The notes: generated by a model not told the origin, from the letters alone. A DNA stretch of 22,267 nt from CAKOSP01 sp964369625 (GCA_964369625.1 CAYJFC010000021.1:1-22267), one strand, 5' to 3'; numbered from the stretch's first letter, positions 1 to 8,250 are shown. Numbers and translations are program-made.

Positions 1-294
1 CACTAACAGTTACTTGTGATATAAGTGTTACAACTTCTTTTTGTATATTTTCCTCTTTTAATGCTACATTTAATGCTTTTTGTAAATGAAATCCAATATA
101 TCCTTGACTCATCGCAGTACACTCTGCAAAAGGTATTAAAGGTATATCATCTTTTCCGTAAGAATTTGTAAATGCTAAATTAATCATTCCTACTTGAGGT
201 CCGTTACCATGATTTATTATTATTTGATGACCATCTTTAATAAGTGGAATAATATTTTTAACTGCTACACTTACTAATTCTTGTTGTTCGGCAG
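1..294 (-). CDS. arcC: Carbamate kinase, partial (both ends missing)
   Basis: Last step of the arginine deiminase pathway: carbamoyl phosphate plus ADP gives ATP, CO2 and ammonia in the cytosol. The minus strand is open for all 97 visible codons. It carries the family's landmarks INHGNGPQVGMINLA and PFAECTAMSQGYIGFHLQ, which belong to the N-terminal third of carbamate kinase. The protein begins inside the N run at 295-358 (about 17 residues with the MxxxxALGGNAL start are hidden) and continues past base 1. It lies directly downstream of the YfcC-type carrier in an arcA-arcB-arcD-arcC order. The identification is firm; the start and end cannot be seen. Confidence 0.9.
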
Positions 295-358
295 NNNNNN
301 NNNNNNNNNNNNNNNNNNNNNNNNNNNNNNNNNNNNNNNNNNNNNNNNNNNNNNNNNN
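295..358. other. Assembly gap (64 N)
   Basis: A run of 64 N between the visible end of the YfcC-type carrier and the visible start of arcC. It must hold the carrier's last residues, its stop, a ribosome binding site and about 17 codons of arcC. That is tight for 64 bases, so the true gap may be longer. Confidence 0.99.
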
Positions 359-1765
359 CATATTAACAAGTGCTATTACTAATACTACTTTTAAAACCCA
401 TTTAAGCCATGTGCTATATTCAACTTTAGCAAGTGCTAAACCACCCATTATAGCTCCACAAGTTGGAGTAAATAAATTTACTAAACCATTTGCTGAAACA
501 AATGTCATAATAGTAGTTTCTACATTATAACCAAGTTCACTAGCAAGTGGTGCCATGATTGGTGTTGAAATAGACGCAAGACCTGATGATGATGGTACTA
601 AAAATGATAATACCATATGTAGTAAATAGTTAAGTGGTGCAAATACTGCTCCAGATACATTTTTAAGGGCATNNNNNNNNNNATTATAGATAATATAATT
701 ATCTAAATATGTTGCTCCCATTAATACACTTACTCCTCTTGCAATAGCAATAATTAGTATAACACTCATCATTCCTGCTGCTCCAGCAATAAATGTTTTT
801 ACAAACGTAGCTTCACTCATACCATTTACAACTGCAATTATGATACTTGAAACTAAGAACCATAATGCTGCGTCATAAAACCACCATAATCCAAGTGGAT
901 ATCCAGTTAAGAAAGCAGTTGATTCATCAAATATAGTTACACCAAATTCTCCCCAAGGGATAAATCCAATAATCATTACTAAGAATGATAAGGCAAATAA
1001 TACTAATGTAACTTTTTGTTTTCCAGTTAATTTAGTTTCTTTTTCTTCAGTTTCTTCACCACCAAAAGCTTTTTTCATATTATTTTGCTCTTGCAAGCTT
1101 AAGAATGTAGATCCTTTATCATTGATTACTTTTTTAGCATATCTCATTACAAAGAACATAGATATTAATAATGAAGTAATCCAAAGAATTGCTCCTAAAC
1201 CAATTATAATACCTTGGTTAACTTCAATTCCTTCTGGAAGTGCTGATACTGCCGCTCCAACTGCAAATGGATTAACAGTAGATCCAAGAACTCCTGAACC
1301 TGCTCCTAGTAATACTACAGCAGATGCAACTAGTGTATCCATTCCTGCAGCAACCATTGCAACAGCTAATATTGCATAAAATATTACAGTTTCTTCTAAC
1401 ATACCATATGTTGTTCCTCCGATTGAGAAGATAAACATAAGTATTGGTATAAGTAATAATTCTTTACCTTTTAATTTTTGAATTAATACTTTAATTCCTT
1501 TTGTAAAGGCTCCTGTTTTATTAATTACTTCTAAGAATCCTCCTAGAATTAATACAAATAAACATACATCTATTGCACTATCAAATCCTAATATAGGAGA
1601 CATTAAAATGTCAGATAAAGTAGCTCTTTCTACTCCACTTCCATTTACAATAGCTTCTCCAACGTATTCTGCTTGAGGAAGTAAATAAGTTATTCCTCCA
1701 AGTAAAATTATTAGAATAAAAATAATTGAAAAAGATGATATCATTTCTCTTTTTTTATTTTTCAT
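359..1765 (-). CDS. YfcC/ArcD-type basic amino acid carrier
   Basis: Integral membrane carrier of the YfcC family (C4-dicarboxylate/arginine-ornithine exchanger-like). Its place between arcB and arcC suggests arginine/ornithine exchange. The ATG at 1765 follows AAAGGAAAG and gives MKNKKREMISSFSIIFILII, a first membrane helix. Many hydrophobic segments follow, plus a conserved loop (LVPSSSGLASISTPIMAPLA) and FTPTCGAIMGG near the C-terminus, as expected in this family. Ten N at 673-682 interrupt the gene. The frame is the same on both sides if exactly 10 bases are missing, so this is a sequencing gap and not a frameshift. The extreme C-terminus is lost in the 295-358 gap. About 469 residues are visible, close to the usual family length. 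Substrate is inferred from context only. Confidence 0.85.
673..682. other. Short assembly gap (10 N) inside the carrier gene
   Basis: Ten N within the carrier gene. Translation is in frame on both sides (..YLDNYIIYN before, ALKNVSGAVFAPLNYLL after), so the stated gap size agrees with an intact gene. Confidence 0.97.
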
Positions 1766-1783
1766 AAACTCACTTTCCTTTAA

Positions 1784-2779
1784 TTAATTATTTTCTTTTA
1801 AAGTAGCTAACATAACAGCTTTAATAGTATGTAATCTATTTTCAGCTTCGTCAAATACTTTAGATTTTGAAGATTCAAATACTTCATTGGTAACTTCCAT
1901 AGCTTCTAAATTAAACTTAGTTCCTATTTCTTTACCAATTTTAGTATTAGTATCATGAAAAGCTGGTAAACAATGTAAAAATATTGCGTTTTCATTAGCA
2001 GTATTCATTATTTCTGCGTTTACTTGGTATTTTTTTAATAAGGCAATTCTGTTTTCCCATACCTCTTCTGGTTCACCCATAGATACCCAAACATCTGTGC
2101 AAATAATATCTGAATTAGTTGCGCCTTCAATAATATCCTCAGTAAACTTTAATTTACCACCAGTTTCATTATTTATTTTTTCACATTCTTTTATTAGTTT
2201 ATCGCTTGGCCATAATTCTTTAGGAGCACAAGCTGTAAAATGTAAACCTAGTTTAGAACATGCAATCATTAAAGAATTTCCCATATTATTTCTTGCATCT
2301 CCAAAAAAAGTAAAATTCAATCCTTTTAAATATCCAAAATGTTCATCAATTGTCATCATATCTGCTAACATTTGTGTTGGATGATATTCGTTAGTTAAGC
2401 CGTTCCATACTGGAACACTTGAATATTTTGCTAATTCTTCTACTATATCTTGTCCAAAACCACGATATTCAATACCATCATACATTCTAGATAAAACTCT
2501 AGCTGTATCAGCTATGCTTTCTTTTTTTCCCATTTGAGAACCAGTTGGTCCTAAATAAGTGCAATGCATACCTAAATCAAATGCGGCAACTTCAAAAGCA
2601 CATCTAGTTCTAGTAGAATCTTTTTCAAATATCAAAGCGATATTTTTTTCCGGAAGAAACTGATGAGACTCACCATCTTTCTTCATTTTTTTTAATTTTT
2701 TAGATAGTTCAATTAAATATTCTATTTCAGCAGAACTAAAATCTAATAATTTAAGAAAATTTCTACCTTTTAAATTCAT
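1784..2779 (-). CDS. arcB: Ornithine carbamoyltransferase (catabolic)
   Basis: Converts citrulline and phosphate to ornithine and carbamoyl phosphate in the deiminase pathway; the reverse is the biosynthetic reaction. The 331 residues match the usual length. Visible signatures are the carbamoyl-phosphate loop STRTR at residues 55-59, HPTQ at 133-136, and HCLP with the ornithine-site Cys at about 270. The start lies 2 bases after the arcA stop and is preceded by AAAGGA inside the end of arcA, so the two are probably translated together. Sequence alone does not separate ArcB from biosynthetic ArgF; the arcA and arcC neighbours favour the catabolic role. Confidence 0.95.
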   Translation of the reverse strand: MNLKGRNFLKLLDFSSAEIEYLIELSKKLKKMKKDGESHQFLPEKNIALIFEKDSTRTRCAFEVAAFDLGMHCTYLGPTGSQMGKKESIADTARVLSRMYDGIEYRGFGQDIVEELAKYSSVPVWNGLTNEYHPTQMLADMMTIDEHFGYLKGLNFTFFGDARNNMGNSLMIACSKLGLHFTACAPKELWPSDKLIKECEKINNETGGKLKFTEDIIEGATNSDIICTDVWVSMGEPEEVWENRIALLKKYQVNAEIMNTANENAIFLHCLPAFHDTNTKIGKEIGTKFNLEAMEVTNEVFESSKSKVFDEAENRLHTIKAVMLATLKENN

Positions 2780-2781
2780 TC

Positions 2782-4029
2782 TTAGTTATCCTTTCTAAAT
2801 AATGGCATACTCATACATCTAGGACCACCGCGTCCTCGAGATAATTCAGCACTAGGCATTTCTAATACTTTTATACCATGTTGTCTAAGTACATCATTTG
2901 TAATATCATTTCTTTCATATACAATTACTACACCTGGTGCAATACACAATGTATTTGACCCATCATTCCATTGCTCTCTTTGACTATCAACAACAGAACC
3001 ACCAGCACAAGGAATTAAAGTTATTTTTTTATTTAAATATTTTTCTAAAATATTTTCTAATGAATCTTTTATTTCAATAACTGTTAAATCTTCTTTACTA
3101 TTTGGATCATTTCCTTCTGTTATTTCAAAAACTTGTAAAGTTTGCATTATGCCTGGGTGAAATGTAAATTTATCATGGTCGATTTGAGTGAAAACAGTAT
3201 CTAAGTGCATAAACGCCCTTGTATTAGGTATGTTAAATGCAAGTACTGTATCTATTTTACAATTGGGATCTTCAAATAAATTTCTTGCCAAATCATCTAT
3301 AGCTTCGGCTGTTGTTCTTTGTGATATCCCAACTGCTAGTGTTGTTTCGTTTAAATTAAGAATATCTCCACCTTCAATACTATAATAATCATATCTACTA
3401 TAATAATTATTTATATGTCCACCATAAGATGGATGGTGGTTAAATATATATTCAGCATATATAGTTTCCCTACATCTAGTAATTGAATACATTTTGTTTA
3501 AACTTATACCATTACCTATACTTGCAAAATTATCTCGCGTAAAATATAAATTTGGCATAGGATCAGTCAAGAAATCTCCATCTTCTCGGATTAAATCAAC
3601 TAATGTTTTTTCTTTTTCTAACTTTTTAGAATCTAATTCGTTAATTTGAATTCCTTCCATGGTTTTTAACACTAATTTTTTAGTATCATTAATTGCCATA
3701 AGGTAATCTTTAACAATTTTTTTGTATTTTTTAGTTTTTAACCCTGCTTCATTAATGAATTGAACAATAAATTTTTCTTTTAATATTTCATTTGAATTTA
3801 AAGTTTCAACCATTAAATCTTCTAAGTATACAACTTCAACACCATTATCACTCAATATTTTAGCAAATGCATTATGTTCTTCTATAGCTATTTTTAAAAA
3901 TGGAATATCATCAAACAATAATCTATGCAGTGAATCTGGTGTAAGATTTAATAATTCATTCCCAGGTTTATGCAACAACACTTTTTTTAGTGGCATTATT
4001 TCGCTTTTGACATTAATATTTTCCTTCAT
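2782..4029 (-). CDS. arcA: Arginine deiminase
   Basis: Hydrolyses arginine to citrulline and ammonia, the first step of arginine fermentation. At 415 residues it has the family length. Catalytic and guanidinium-binding motifs are present: FTRD, EGGDIL, HLDTVFT and, near the C-terminus, GRGGPRCMSMP with the nucleophile Cys405. The ATG at 4029 follows a strong GAAAGGAGG site. Only 38 bases separate it from the upstream ABC ATPase and I see no terminator or convincing promoter there. I therefore infer one transcript from the ABC transporter through arcC. Confidence 0.97.
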   Translation of the reverse strand: MKENINVKSEIMPLKKVLLHKPGNELLNLTPDSLHRLLFDDIPFLKIAIEEHNAFAKILSDNGVEVVYLEDLMVETLNSNEILKEKFIVQFINEAGLKTKKYKKIVKDYLMAINDTKKLVLKTMEGIQINELDSKKLEKEKTLVDLIREDGDFLTDPMPNLYFTRDNFASIGNGISLNKMYSITRCRETIYAEYIFNHHPSYGGHINNYYSRYDYYSIEGGDILNLNETTLAVGISQRTTAEAIDDLARNLFEDPNCKIDTVLAFNIPNTRAFMHLDTVFTQIDHDKFTFHPGIMQTLQVFEITEGNDPNSKEDLTVIEIKDSLENILEKYLNKKITLIPCAGGSVVDSQREQWNDGSNTLCIAPGVVIVYERNDITNDVLRQHGIKVLEMPSAELSRGRGGPRCMSMPLFRKDN

Positions 4030-4067
4030 ATTTCCTCCTTTCTTAATATTTAGTTTTTTAATGAGAA

Positions 4068-4787
4068 CTATAACTCAATAACTTTTAAAAAATCAATCAG
4101 TTCTTTTGATTTTGGATTTTTGAATATTTCTTTTGGCGTTCCCGACTCCGTTATACGGCCTTTATGCAAAAAAACAATTTTATCTGCAATTTTTTTAGCA
4201 AATTCTAATTCATGTGTAACAACTATAATACCTATTTTTTCTTTTTTTAGTTCCAGAAATAGATTATATACATCAGATATACTTTTTGGATCTAAAGCGC
4301 TAGTTGGTTCATCAAACATAATAAATTCTGGATTTAAAAGTATTGCTCTAATTATTGCTACTCGTTGTTTTTGTCCTCCTGACAATTCATCTGGAAAAGA
4401 ATTTTTTTTATCTATTAGATTAAATTTGTTTAATAATTTTTCGGCTATATTTATTGCTTCCTCATAATTTAATAATTTTAACTTTAAAGCTGCAAAAATT
4501 ATATTGTCTAAAACATTCATATTATTAAATAAATTAAAACTTTGAAATACTAAACCTACTTTACTTCTATAAAGGTATAAGTATTTTTTTGTTATTTCTT
4601 TTTCTTTATAAAAAATTTTACCACTATTATGATTTTCTAGATAATTAATACATCTTAAAAGAGTGCTTTTTCCGCTTCCACTAGCTCCCAGTATAACCAT
4701 CACTTCATCTTTTTTTATTTCTAAATCTATGTTTATTAGTATATCTTTGTTGTTGAACTGTTTACATAAATTACATATCTTTATCAT
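4068..4787 (-). CDS. Polar amino acid ABC transporter, ATPase subunit
   Basis: ATP-binding subunit of a GlnQ/ArtP-type uptake system on the cytoplasmic face. The 239 residues include Walker A GASGSGKST at 34-42, the Q-loop FQSFNLF, signature LSGGQKQR, Walker B FIMFDEPTSALD and the switch His in VVTHE. Its ATG overlaps the permease stop by 4 bases (ATGA), and AAGAAGGAG upstream serves as ribosome binding site. Placement just ahead of arcA points to arginine or another basic amino acid as substrate, an inference. Confidence 0.93.
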   Translation of the reverse strand: MIKICNLCKQFNNKDILINIDLEIKKDEVMVILGASGSGKSTLLRCINYLENHNSGKIFYKEKEITKKYLYLYRSKVGLVFQSFNLFNNMNVLDNIIFAALKLKLLNYEEAINIAEKLLNKFNLIDKKNSFPDELSGGQKQRVAIIRAILLNPEFIMFDEPTSALDPKSISDVYNLFLELKKEKIGIIVVTHELEFAKKIADKIVFLHKGRITESGTPKEIFKNPKSKELIDFLKVIEL

Positions 4788-5464
4788 CTATTCTCCTTCT
4801 TTTCTATTTTTTTTAAAAAATATGTCAGAATATATGTTAAAAACAAATAGATTAAAGCCACCATCATTAAAGGAAATAAATAGTCATAAGTTCTAGAAGC
4901 AATTATATCAGATGCTTTAGTTAAATCAATAATTCCTATATATCCAGCTACACTAGTTTCTTTTATTATAGTTATTGCTTCGTTGCCTAATGTAGGAACA
5001 CTATTTTTTAAAGCCTGAGGAAGTATTATTCCTTTTGTAACTTGTATATAATTTAAACCTAATGAATAAGCGGCCTCTTTTTGGCCTTTGTCAATAGATT
5101 CAATACCTGTTCTAATTATCTCTGCTATATAAGCAGCTGAATTTAAACCAAAAGCAAGTATTCCAACTAATAAAATATTGATGTTGATAGTTTTAAAAAT
5201 AATATAGTATATAATCATTAATTGTAAAAGTATCGGCGTTCCTCGAATAACAGTTACATATAAGTCACAAAAAAACGTTATAATTTTAAGTCTTTTTGTT
5301 TCTTTATTATAATCTCTAATGATAGAAATTATAAGTCCGAGAACAAAACCTAAAATTATAGCGCAGAAAGATATGATTAAAGTATTAATTAATCCTTCTA
5401 AAATATATTCATATCTATTGTCAATTATAAAACTTTTTTGAAAATTATCTATTAAATTTGCCAT
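4784..5464 (-). CDS. Polar amino acid ABC transporter, permease subunit
   Basis: Membrane subunit of the HisM/GlnP-type family, 226 residues with about five hydrophobic segments. The EAA loop that contacts the ATPase is visible as EAAYSLGLNYIQ...ILPQALKNSVPTLGNE. It is encoded 9 bases after the binding-protein stop and overlaps the ATPase start, the standard order for this transporter class. One permease gene implies a homodimeric channel. Confidence 0.92.
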   Translation of the reverse strand: MANLIDNFQKSFIIDNRYEYILEGLINTLIISFCAIILGFVLGLIISIIRDYNKETKRLKIITFFCDLYVTVIRGTPILLQLMIIYYIIFKTININILLVGILAFGLNSAAYIAEIIRTGIESIDKGQKEAAYSLGLNYIQVTKGIILPQALKNSVPTLGNEAITIIKETSVAGYIGIIDLTKASDIIASRTYDYLFPLMMVALIYLFLTYILTYFLKKIEKKENR

Positions 5465-5473
5465 AGTACCTCA

Positions 5474-6220
5474 CTATTCGGAATGTTTTATTACGTATTC
5501 GTTAATTTTTCCTTCGTTTATTAATTTTTCTAAAACTATATTAATTGAATCTAATAATTCTAAATTACCCTTTTTTACTGCCATACCATATTTATCTTGA
5601 AACAATATGCCGTCTAAAATTTTTAAATTATCATTTTCTTGGATTAATAATTCTGCAGGTAACGAATCCATTATCAGTAAGTCTATCTTATTATTTAATA
5701 ACTCTTCTACTGCAGATAAATATTTTTTATAGGTTGTATGATTAGAATTTTTGTAGTTATCAGAAACATAGAAATCTGCTGTACTGCCTAATTGAGTACC
5801 TATTCGTAAATCTCCTATATCTTCTATAGATGAAATATTACTATTTTGATTTACTACTACTACTTGATTAGATGTTATATATTCAATAGTAAAATCTACT
5901 TCTTCGGCTCTTTCTGGAGTAATACTTAGTCCAGCTGCAACAAAATCGGACCTTCCGCTATTTAATTCATTTATAAGATTGTCAAATGCTATATCTTTAA
6001 TTACTAGTTCTAAGTTTAATTCATCGGCAATTGCCTTTGCTATTTCAACATCTACTCCTACAATATCACCATTTTCATAATATTCGAAGGGTGCAAATCC
6101 TGCTTCGGTTGCCATAATTAGAGTATTTTTATCTTTGTTAACGATATAAGTTACAGATATTATTAGAATTGTTAATACTATTATTGCAATTAACGAAAAT
6201 TTTAAATACTTCTTGTTCAT
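5474..6220 (-). CDS. Amino acid ABC transporter, substrate-binding protein (membrane-anchored)
   Basis: Extracellular substrate receptor of the family 3 (GlnH/ArtJ) type, 248 residues. After an N-terminal hydrophobic segment (about residues 8-28) comes ATEAGFAPFEYYENGDIVGVDVEIA, the typical start of the two-lobed fold, followed by GLSITPERAEEVDFT. There is no lipobox Cys, so it appears held by an uncleaved helix instead of a lipid; Gram-positive binding proteins are usually lipoproteins. Its start follows AGGAG. It is the first gene of the operon and has a good promoter. Substrate is inferred to be arginine from the arc genes downstream. Confidence 0.9.
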   Translation of the reverse strand: MNKKYLKFSLIAIIVLTILIISVTYIVNKDKNTLIMATEAGFAPFEYYENGDIVGVDVEIAKAIADELNLELVIKDIAFDNLINELNSGRSDFVAAGLSITPERAEEVDFTIEYITSNQVVVVNQNSNISSIEDIGDLRIGTQLGSTADFYVSDNYKNSNHTTYKKYLSAVEELLNNKIDLLIMDSLPAELLIQENDNLKILDGILFQDKYGMAVKKGNLELLDSINIVLEKLINEGKINEYVIKHSE

Positions 6221-6241
6221 TTAGTGTACTCCTATAATAAA

Positions 6242-6269
6242 ATAATACCATAATATCCAAAAAAAACAA
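6242..6269 (-). promoter_or_regulatory. Promoter of the ABC transporter-arc operon
   Basis: On the minus strand, TTGTTT (6269-6264), a 16-base spacer, then an extended -10 TGGTATTAT (6250-6242). It lies about 22 bases from the start of the binding-protein gene. The -35 sits inside an inverted repeat (6263-6288) that may act as operator, terminator, or both. Confidence 0.7.
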
Positions 6270-6288
6270 GTACTAAAATTCTTGTTTT
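6262..6288 (-). terminator. Terminator-like hairpin after the ZIP gene, overlapping a -35 box
   Basis: Perfect 8-base arms AAAACAAG and CTTGTTTT around a 10-base loop, followed on the minus strand by a T run. The stem has only two GC pairs. It can end the ZIP transcript, but one arm is also the -35 region of the next operon, so an operator role is equally possible. Confidence 0.5.
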
Positions 6289-6317
6289 AAAAGAACAAAT
6301 CAATATGCCTATTTTTA

Positions 6318-7055
6318 TTAAAAAAATAAAAAATTTAATATTATAATTATTATTCCCATAATTACTCCAATATTTACATATTGTTTATTATTATAACTAA
6401 TGGCTTTAGGAAACAACTCTCTTATTGCTAAGGTAATCATAGTAACTCCTACAAATAGCAATATTATATATAAAAATGTATCCGTTATATAATTTTTTAA
6501 GAATATATATGTAATTAATGCTCCAATGGGCTCTGCTAATGATGCTAGTAAAGAAAATTTAAATGCTTTAACTTTAGATTTTGTCGAATAGTATATAGGA
6601 ACTGCAATAGCAAGTCCTTCAGGTATATTATGAAGTATTATTGATATTGCTAATTTAACACCTAAATGCACATCTTTATAACTTGCCATAAAGGTCGCTA
6701 TACCTTCGGGTAAGTTATGAATAATTAACGCTATTAAACTTAATATCCCAAGTTTGTAAAGTTTATCATTGTTATTCATTAATTTATTGATCACAATAAT
6801 TATTAGATACCCCAAAAGTGAGGTAAATAATATTACATATTGTCCTTTTACAATTCCTACAGAAAATAGTATATGAAAAAAAGATGCCGGAATAAGTTCT
6901 GTTATACTTATACCAATCATAATAATAGAGCTTAACGATAATGATAAAACAATTAATTTATTAATGTTTTTTTCTTTAAATTTAAATAATATAATTAATG
7001 CTCCAAACATAGTAGAAAAACCTGCAATAGTGCTAATTAAAAGAGGATATAACAT
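6318..7055 (-). CDS. zupT: ZIP family divalent metal transporter
   Basis: Membrane transporter that brings zinc, iron or manganese into the cytosol. The 245 residues form about eight hydrophobic segments. The two metal-site helices are plain: HNLPEG at 113-118 and HNIPEG at 142-147, the ZupT/GufA-subfamily signature. The ATG at 7055 follows AGGTGAT. It stands alone, between the xerD terminator region and its own terminator hairpin, so it is probably monocistronic. Metal specificity cannot be read from the sequence. Confidence 0.9.
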   Translation of the reverse strand: MLYPLLISTIAGFSTMFGALIILFKFKEKNINKLIVLSLSLSSIIMIGISITELIPASFFHILFSVGIVKGQYVILFTSLLGYLIIIVINKLMNNNDKLYKLGILSLIALIIHNLPEGIATFMASYKDVHLGVKLAISIILHNIPEGLAIAVPIYYSTKSKVKAFKFSLLASLAEPIGALITYIFLKNYITDTFLYIILLFVGVTMITLAIRELFPKAISYNNKQYVNIGVIMGIIIIILNFLFF

Positions 7056-7100
7056 TTTATCACCTATCTAAAAATATGTTTTTATTCCGAATTTTACCAA

Positions 7101-7132
7101 TAAAAAAAGAATATATTTTGAATTATATTCTT
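7101..7132 (-). terminator. Terminator-like hairpin for the xerD transcript
   Basis: Nine-base perfect arms (7107-7115 and 7124-7132, AAGAATATA/TATATTCTT), an 8-base loop and a run of seven T on the minus strand. It lies downstream of xerD on that strand. If used, the xerD message runs antisense through the whole small gene at 7169. The stem is almost all AT, so it may be weak. Confidence 0.45.
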
Positions 7133-7168
7133 ATAGTGCTCCATAATATTATTAGGAGGTATTAATAA

Positions 7169-7297
7169 ATGAATAAATCAAGATCAAATTGTAAAATGAA
7201 AAATTCTAATAATAGTTCTAATAATAGTAGAATGAGAAATCAAAATAACAACAATAATGCTTCAGCTAAAAATAGTTCACAATCAAAAAATTGTTAA
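7169..7297 (+). CDS. Small Asn/Ser-rich hypothetical protein, 42 residues
   Basis: I do not recognise this gene. The 42 codons (MNKSRSNCKMKNSNN... to ...SSQSKNC) are dominated by Asn, Ser, Lys and Arg, with no hydrophobic segment. There are two Cys, at residue 8 and at the very C-terminus. Expression is supported by a perfect AGGAGG at 7154-7159, nine bases before ATG, and by a strong terminator 18 bases after the stop. A 12-base unit (7204-7215 and 7216-7227) is duplicated inside it, encoding part of the Asn/Ser tract. The composition resembles disordered nucleic-acid-binding or small acid-soluble spore-type proteins, but no known family motif is visible. Confidence 0.65.
   Translation: MNKSRSNCKMKNSNNSSNNSRMRNQNNNNNASAKNSSQSKNC
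7204..7227 (+). repeat. Tandem 12-base duplication in the 42-codon gene
   Basis: TTCTAATAATAG occurs twice back to back. Its length is a multiple of three, so the reading frame is kept and the Asn/Ser tract is lengthened by four residues. Confidence 0.9.
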
Positions 7298-7300
7298 AAC

Positions 7301-8173
7301 TTAAATTTGGGCATGCGGATGATTAATATAATCATCCGCTATTTTTTGATTACCTAAGTGTGCATATATTTCTGTAGTAACTAAGTTTTCATGACCTAGT
7401 ATTTCTTGAATCACTCTTAAATCTGCACCATTATTAAGTAAATGTGTTGCAAATGAATGCCTTAAAGTGTGCGGAGATATATCCTTGGTAATACCTGCTT
7501 CTTTTGTAAGTTTTTTTAAAATTTTAAAAAAACCTTGCCTTGAAATAGCAGTACCTATATTATTTATAAATACATATTCACTGTTTTTTGTTTTTAAAAT
7601 GTATTGTCTATATTCATTACAATAAAGTTTTAAGTATTTAATAGCAACACTATTAAGTGGTGTAATTCTTTCCTTTTTACCCTTCCCCATTATTTTAATA
7701 ATACATTCGTTATAATCTATTTGAGATAATTTTAAATTAACTAATTCACTTATTCTAAGCCCTGATGCATATAATACTTCAAGCATTGCTTTGTTACGAT
7801 AATCAGTAGGTTTAATTAATTTAATATTAAGCAAATTATCTATTTCATCAACTGATAAATAATTAGGTAATTTTTTTTCAAGTTTAGGCATTTTAATATT
7901 TAAACAAGGATTAATATTTATATCCCCTTCATTTATTAAAAAATTATAAAAAGAATTTATTACTGTTAAATAATGAGCTCTAGTTTTGCTTGATAAATTC
8001 AAATTATACAAAAAAGATTTAATATTATCATTATCTAAATTAAGTAAATTTTCTCCATCTAAAAATTCATTAAATTTTTTTAAATTATCATTATATGACT
8101 TATATGTATTTTCACTTAATTTTTTTTCATATTTTAAATAATCTAAATATTTATCAATATATTTAATATTCAT
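7301..8173 (-). CDS. xerD: Tyrosine recombinase XerC/XerD
   Basis: Site-specific recombinase that resolves chromosome dimers at dif. At 290 residues it has the family size. An N-terminal SAM-like core-binding domain covers about 1-90 and the catalytic domain 105-285. All active-site residues are visible at family spacing: Arg140 (SGLRISEL), Lys164 (GKGKKER), His235 and Arg238 (HTLRHSFATHLL), His261 (LGH) and the nucleophile Tyr270 (TTEIYAHLG). The start follows AGAGGATG. It is divergent from rarA. No adjacent phage or transposon genes are seen, so a housekeeping Xer is more likely than an integrase. XerC and XerD are not separable by eye. Its last codons also encode a terminator for the opposite strand. 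Confidence 0.9.
   Translation of the reverse strand: MNIKYIDKYLDYLKYEKKLSENTYKSYNDNLKKFNEFLDGENLLNLDNDNIKSFLYNLNLSSKTRAHYLTVINSFYNFLINEGDININPCLNIKMPKLEKKLPNYLSVDEIDNLLNIKLIKPTDYRNKAMLEVLYASGLRISELVNLKLSQIDYNECIIKIMGKGKKERITPLNSVAIKYLKLYCNEYRQYILKTKNSEYVFINNIGTAISRQGFFKILKKLTKEAGITKDISPHTLRHSFATHLLNNGADLRVIQEILGHENLVTTEIYAHLGNQKIADDYINHPHAQI
7315..7347 (+). terminator. Terminator of the 42-codon gene, inside the xerD coding end
   Basis: Perfect 11-base arms GCGGATGATTA and TAATCATCCGC around a 3-base loop, followed by TATTTTTT on the plus strand. The same bases encode ADDYINHP of XerD on the minus strand. Confidence 0.85.
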
Positions 8174-8192
8174 AATTACATCCTCTTTATAT

Positions 8193-8220
8193 ATTATACA
8201 TTATTTTTTTTAAAGTTGCA
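8193..8220 (-). promoter_or_regulatory. Promoter of xerD
   Basis: Perfect TATAAT on the minus strand (8198-8193), 16 bases after a weak -35 (TGCAAC, 8220-8215). It is about 20 bases from the xerD start and back to back with the rarA promoter. Confidence 0.6.
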
Positions 8221-8250
8221 TAAAAAACTACTAATATAGTTCTTTTTATA

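Noticed and set aside
1122..1379. Open frame of 85 codons on the plus strand
   Set aside because: It is antisense to the YfcC-type carrier, has no ribosome binding site and codes for a low-complexity Ala/Thr/Pro string.
7107..7132. Possible plus-strand regulatory hairpin or riboswitch upstream of the 42-codon gene
   Set aside because: The T run is on the minus-strand side, and nothing beyond a simple AT-rich hairpin is visible, so a terminator for xerD explains it better.
7301..8173. Phage or transposon integrase
   Set aside because: No neighbouring phage genes, attachment-site repeats or excisionase; length and residue spacing fit a housekeeping Xer recombinase.
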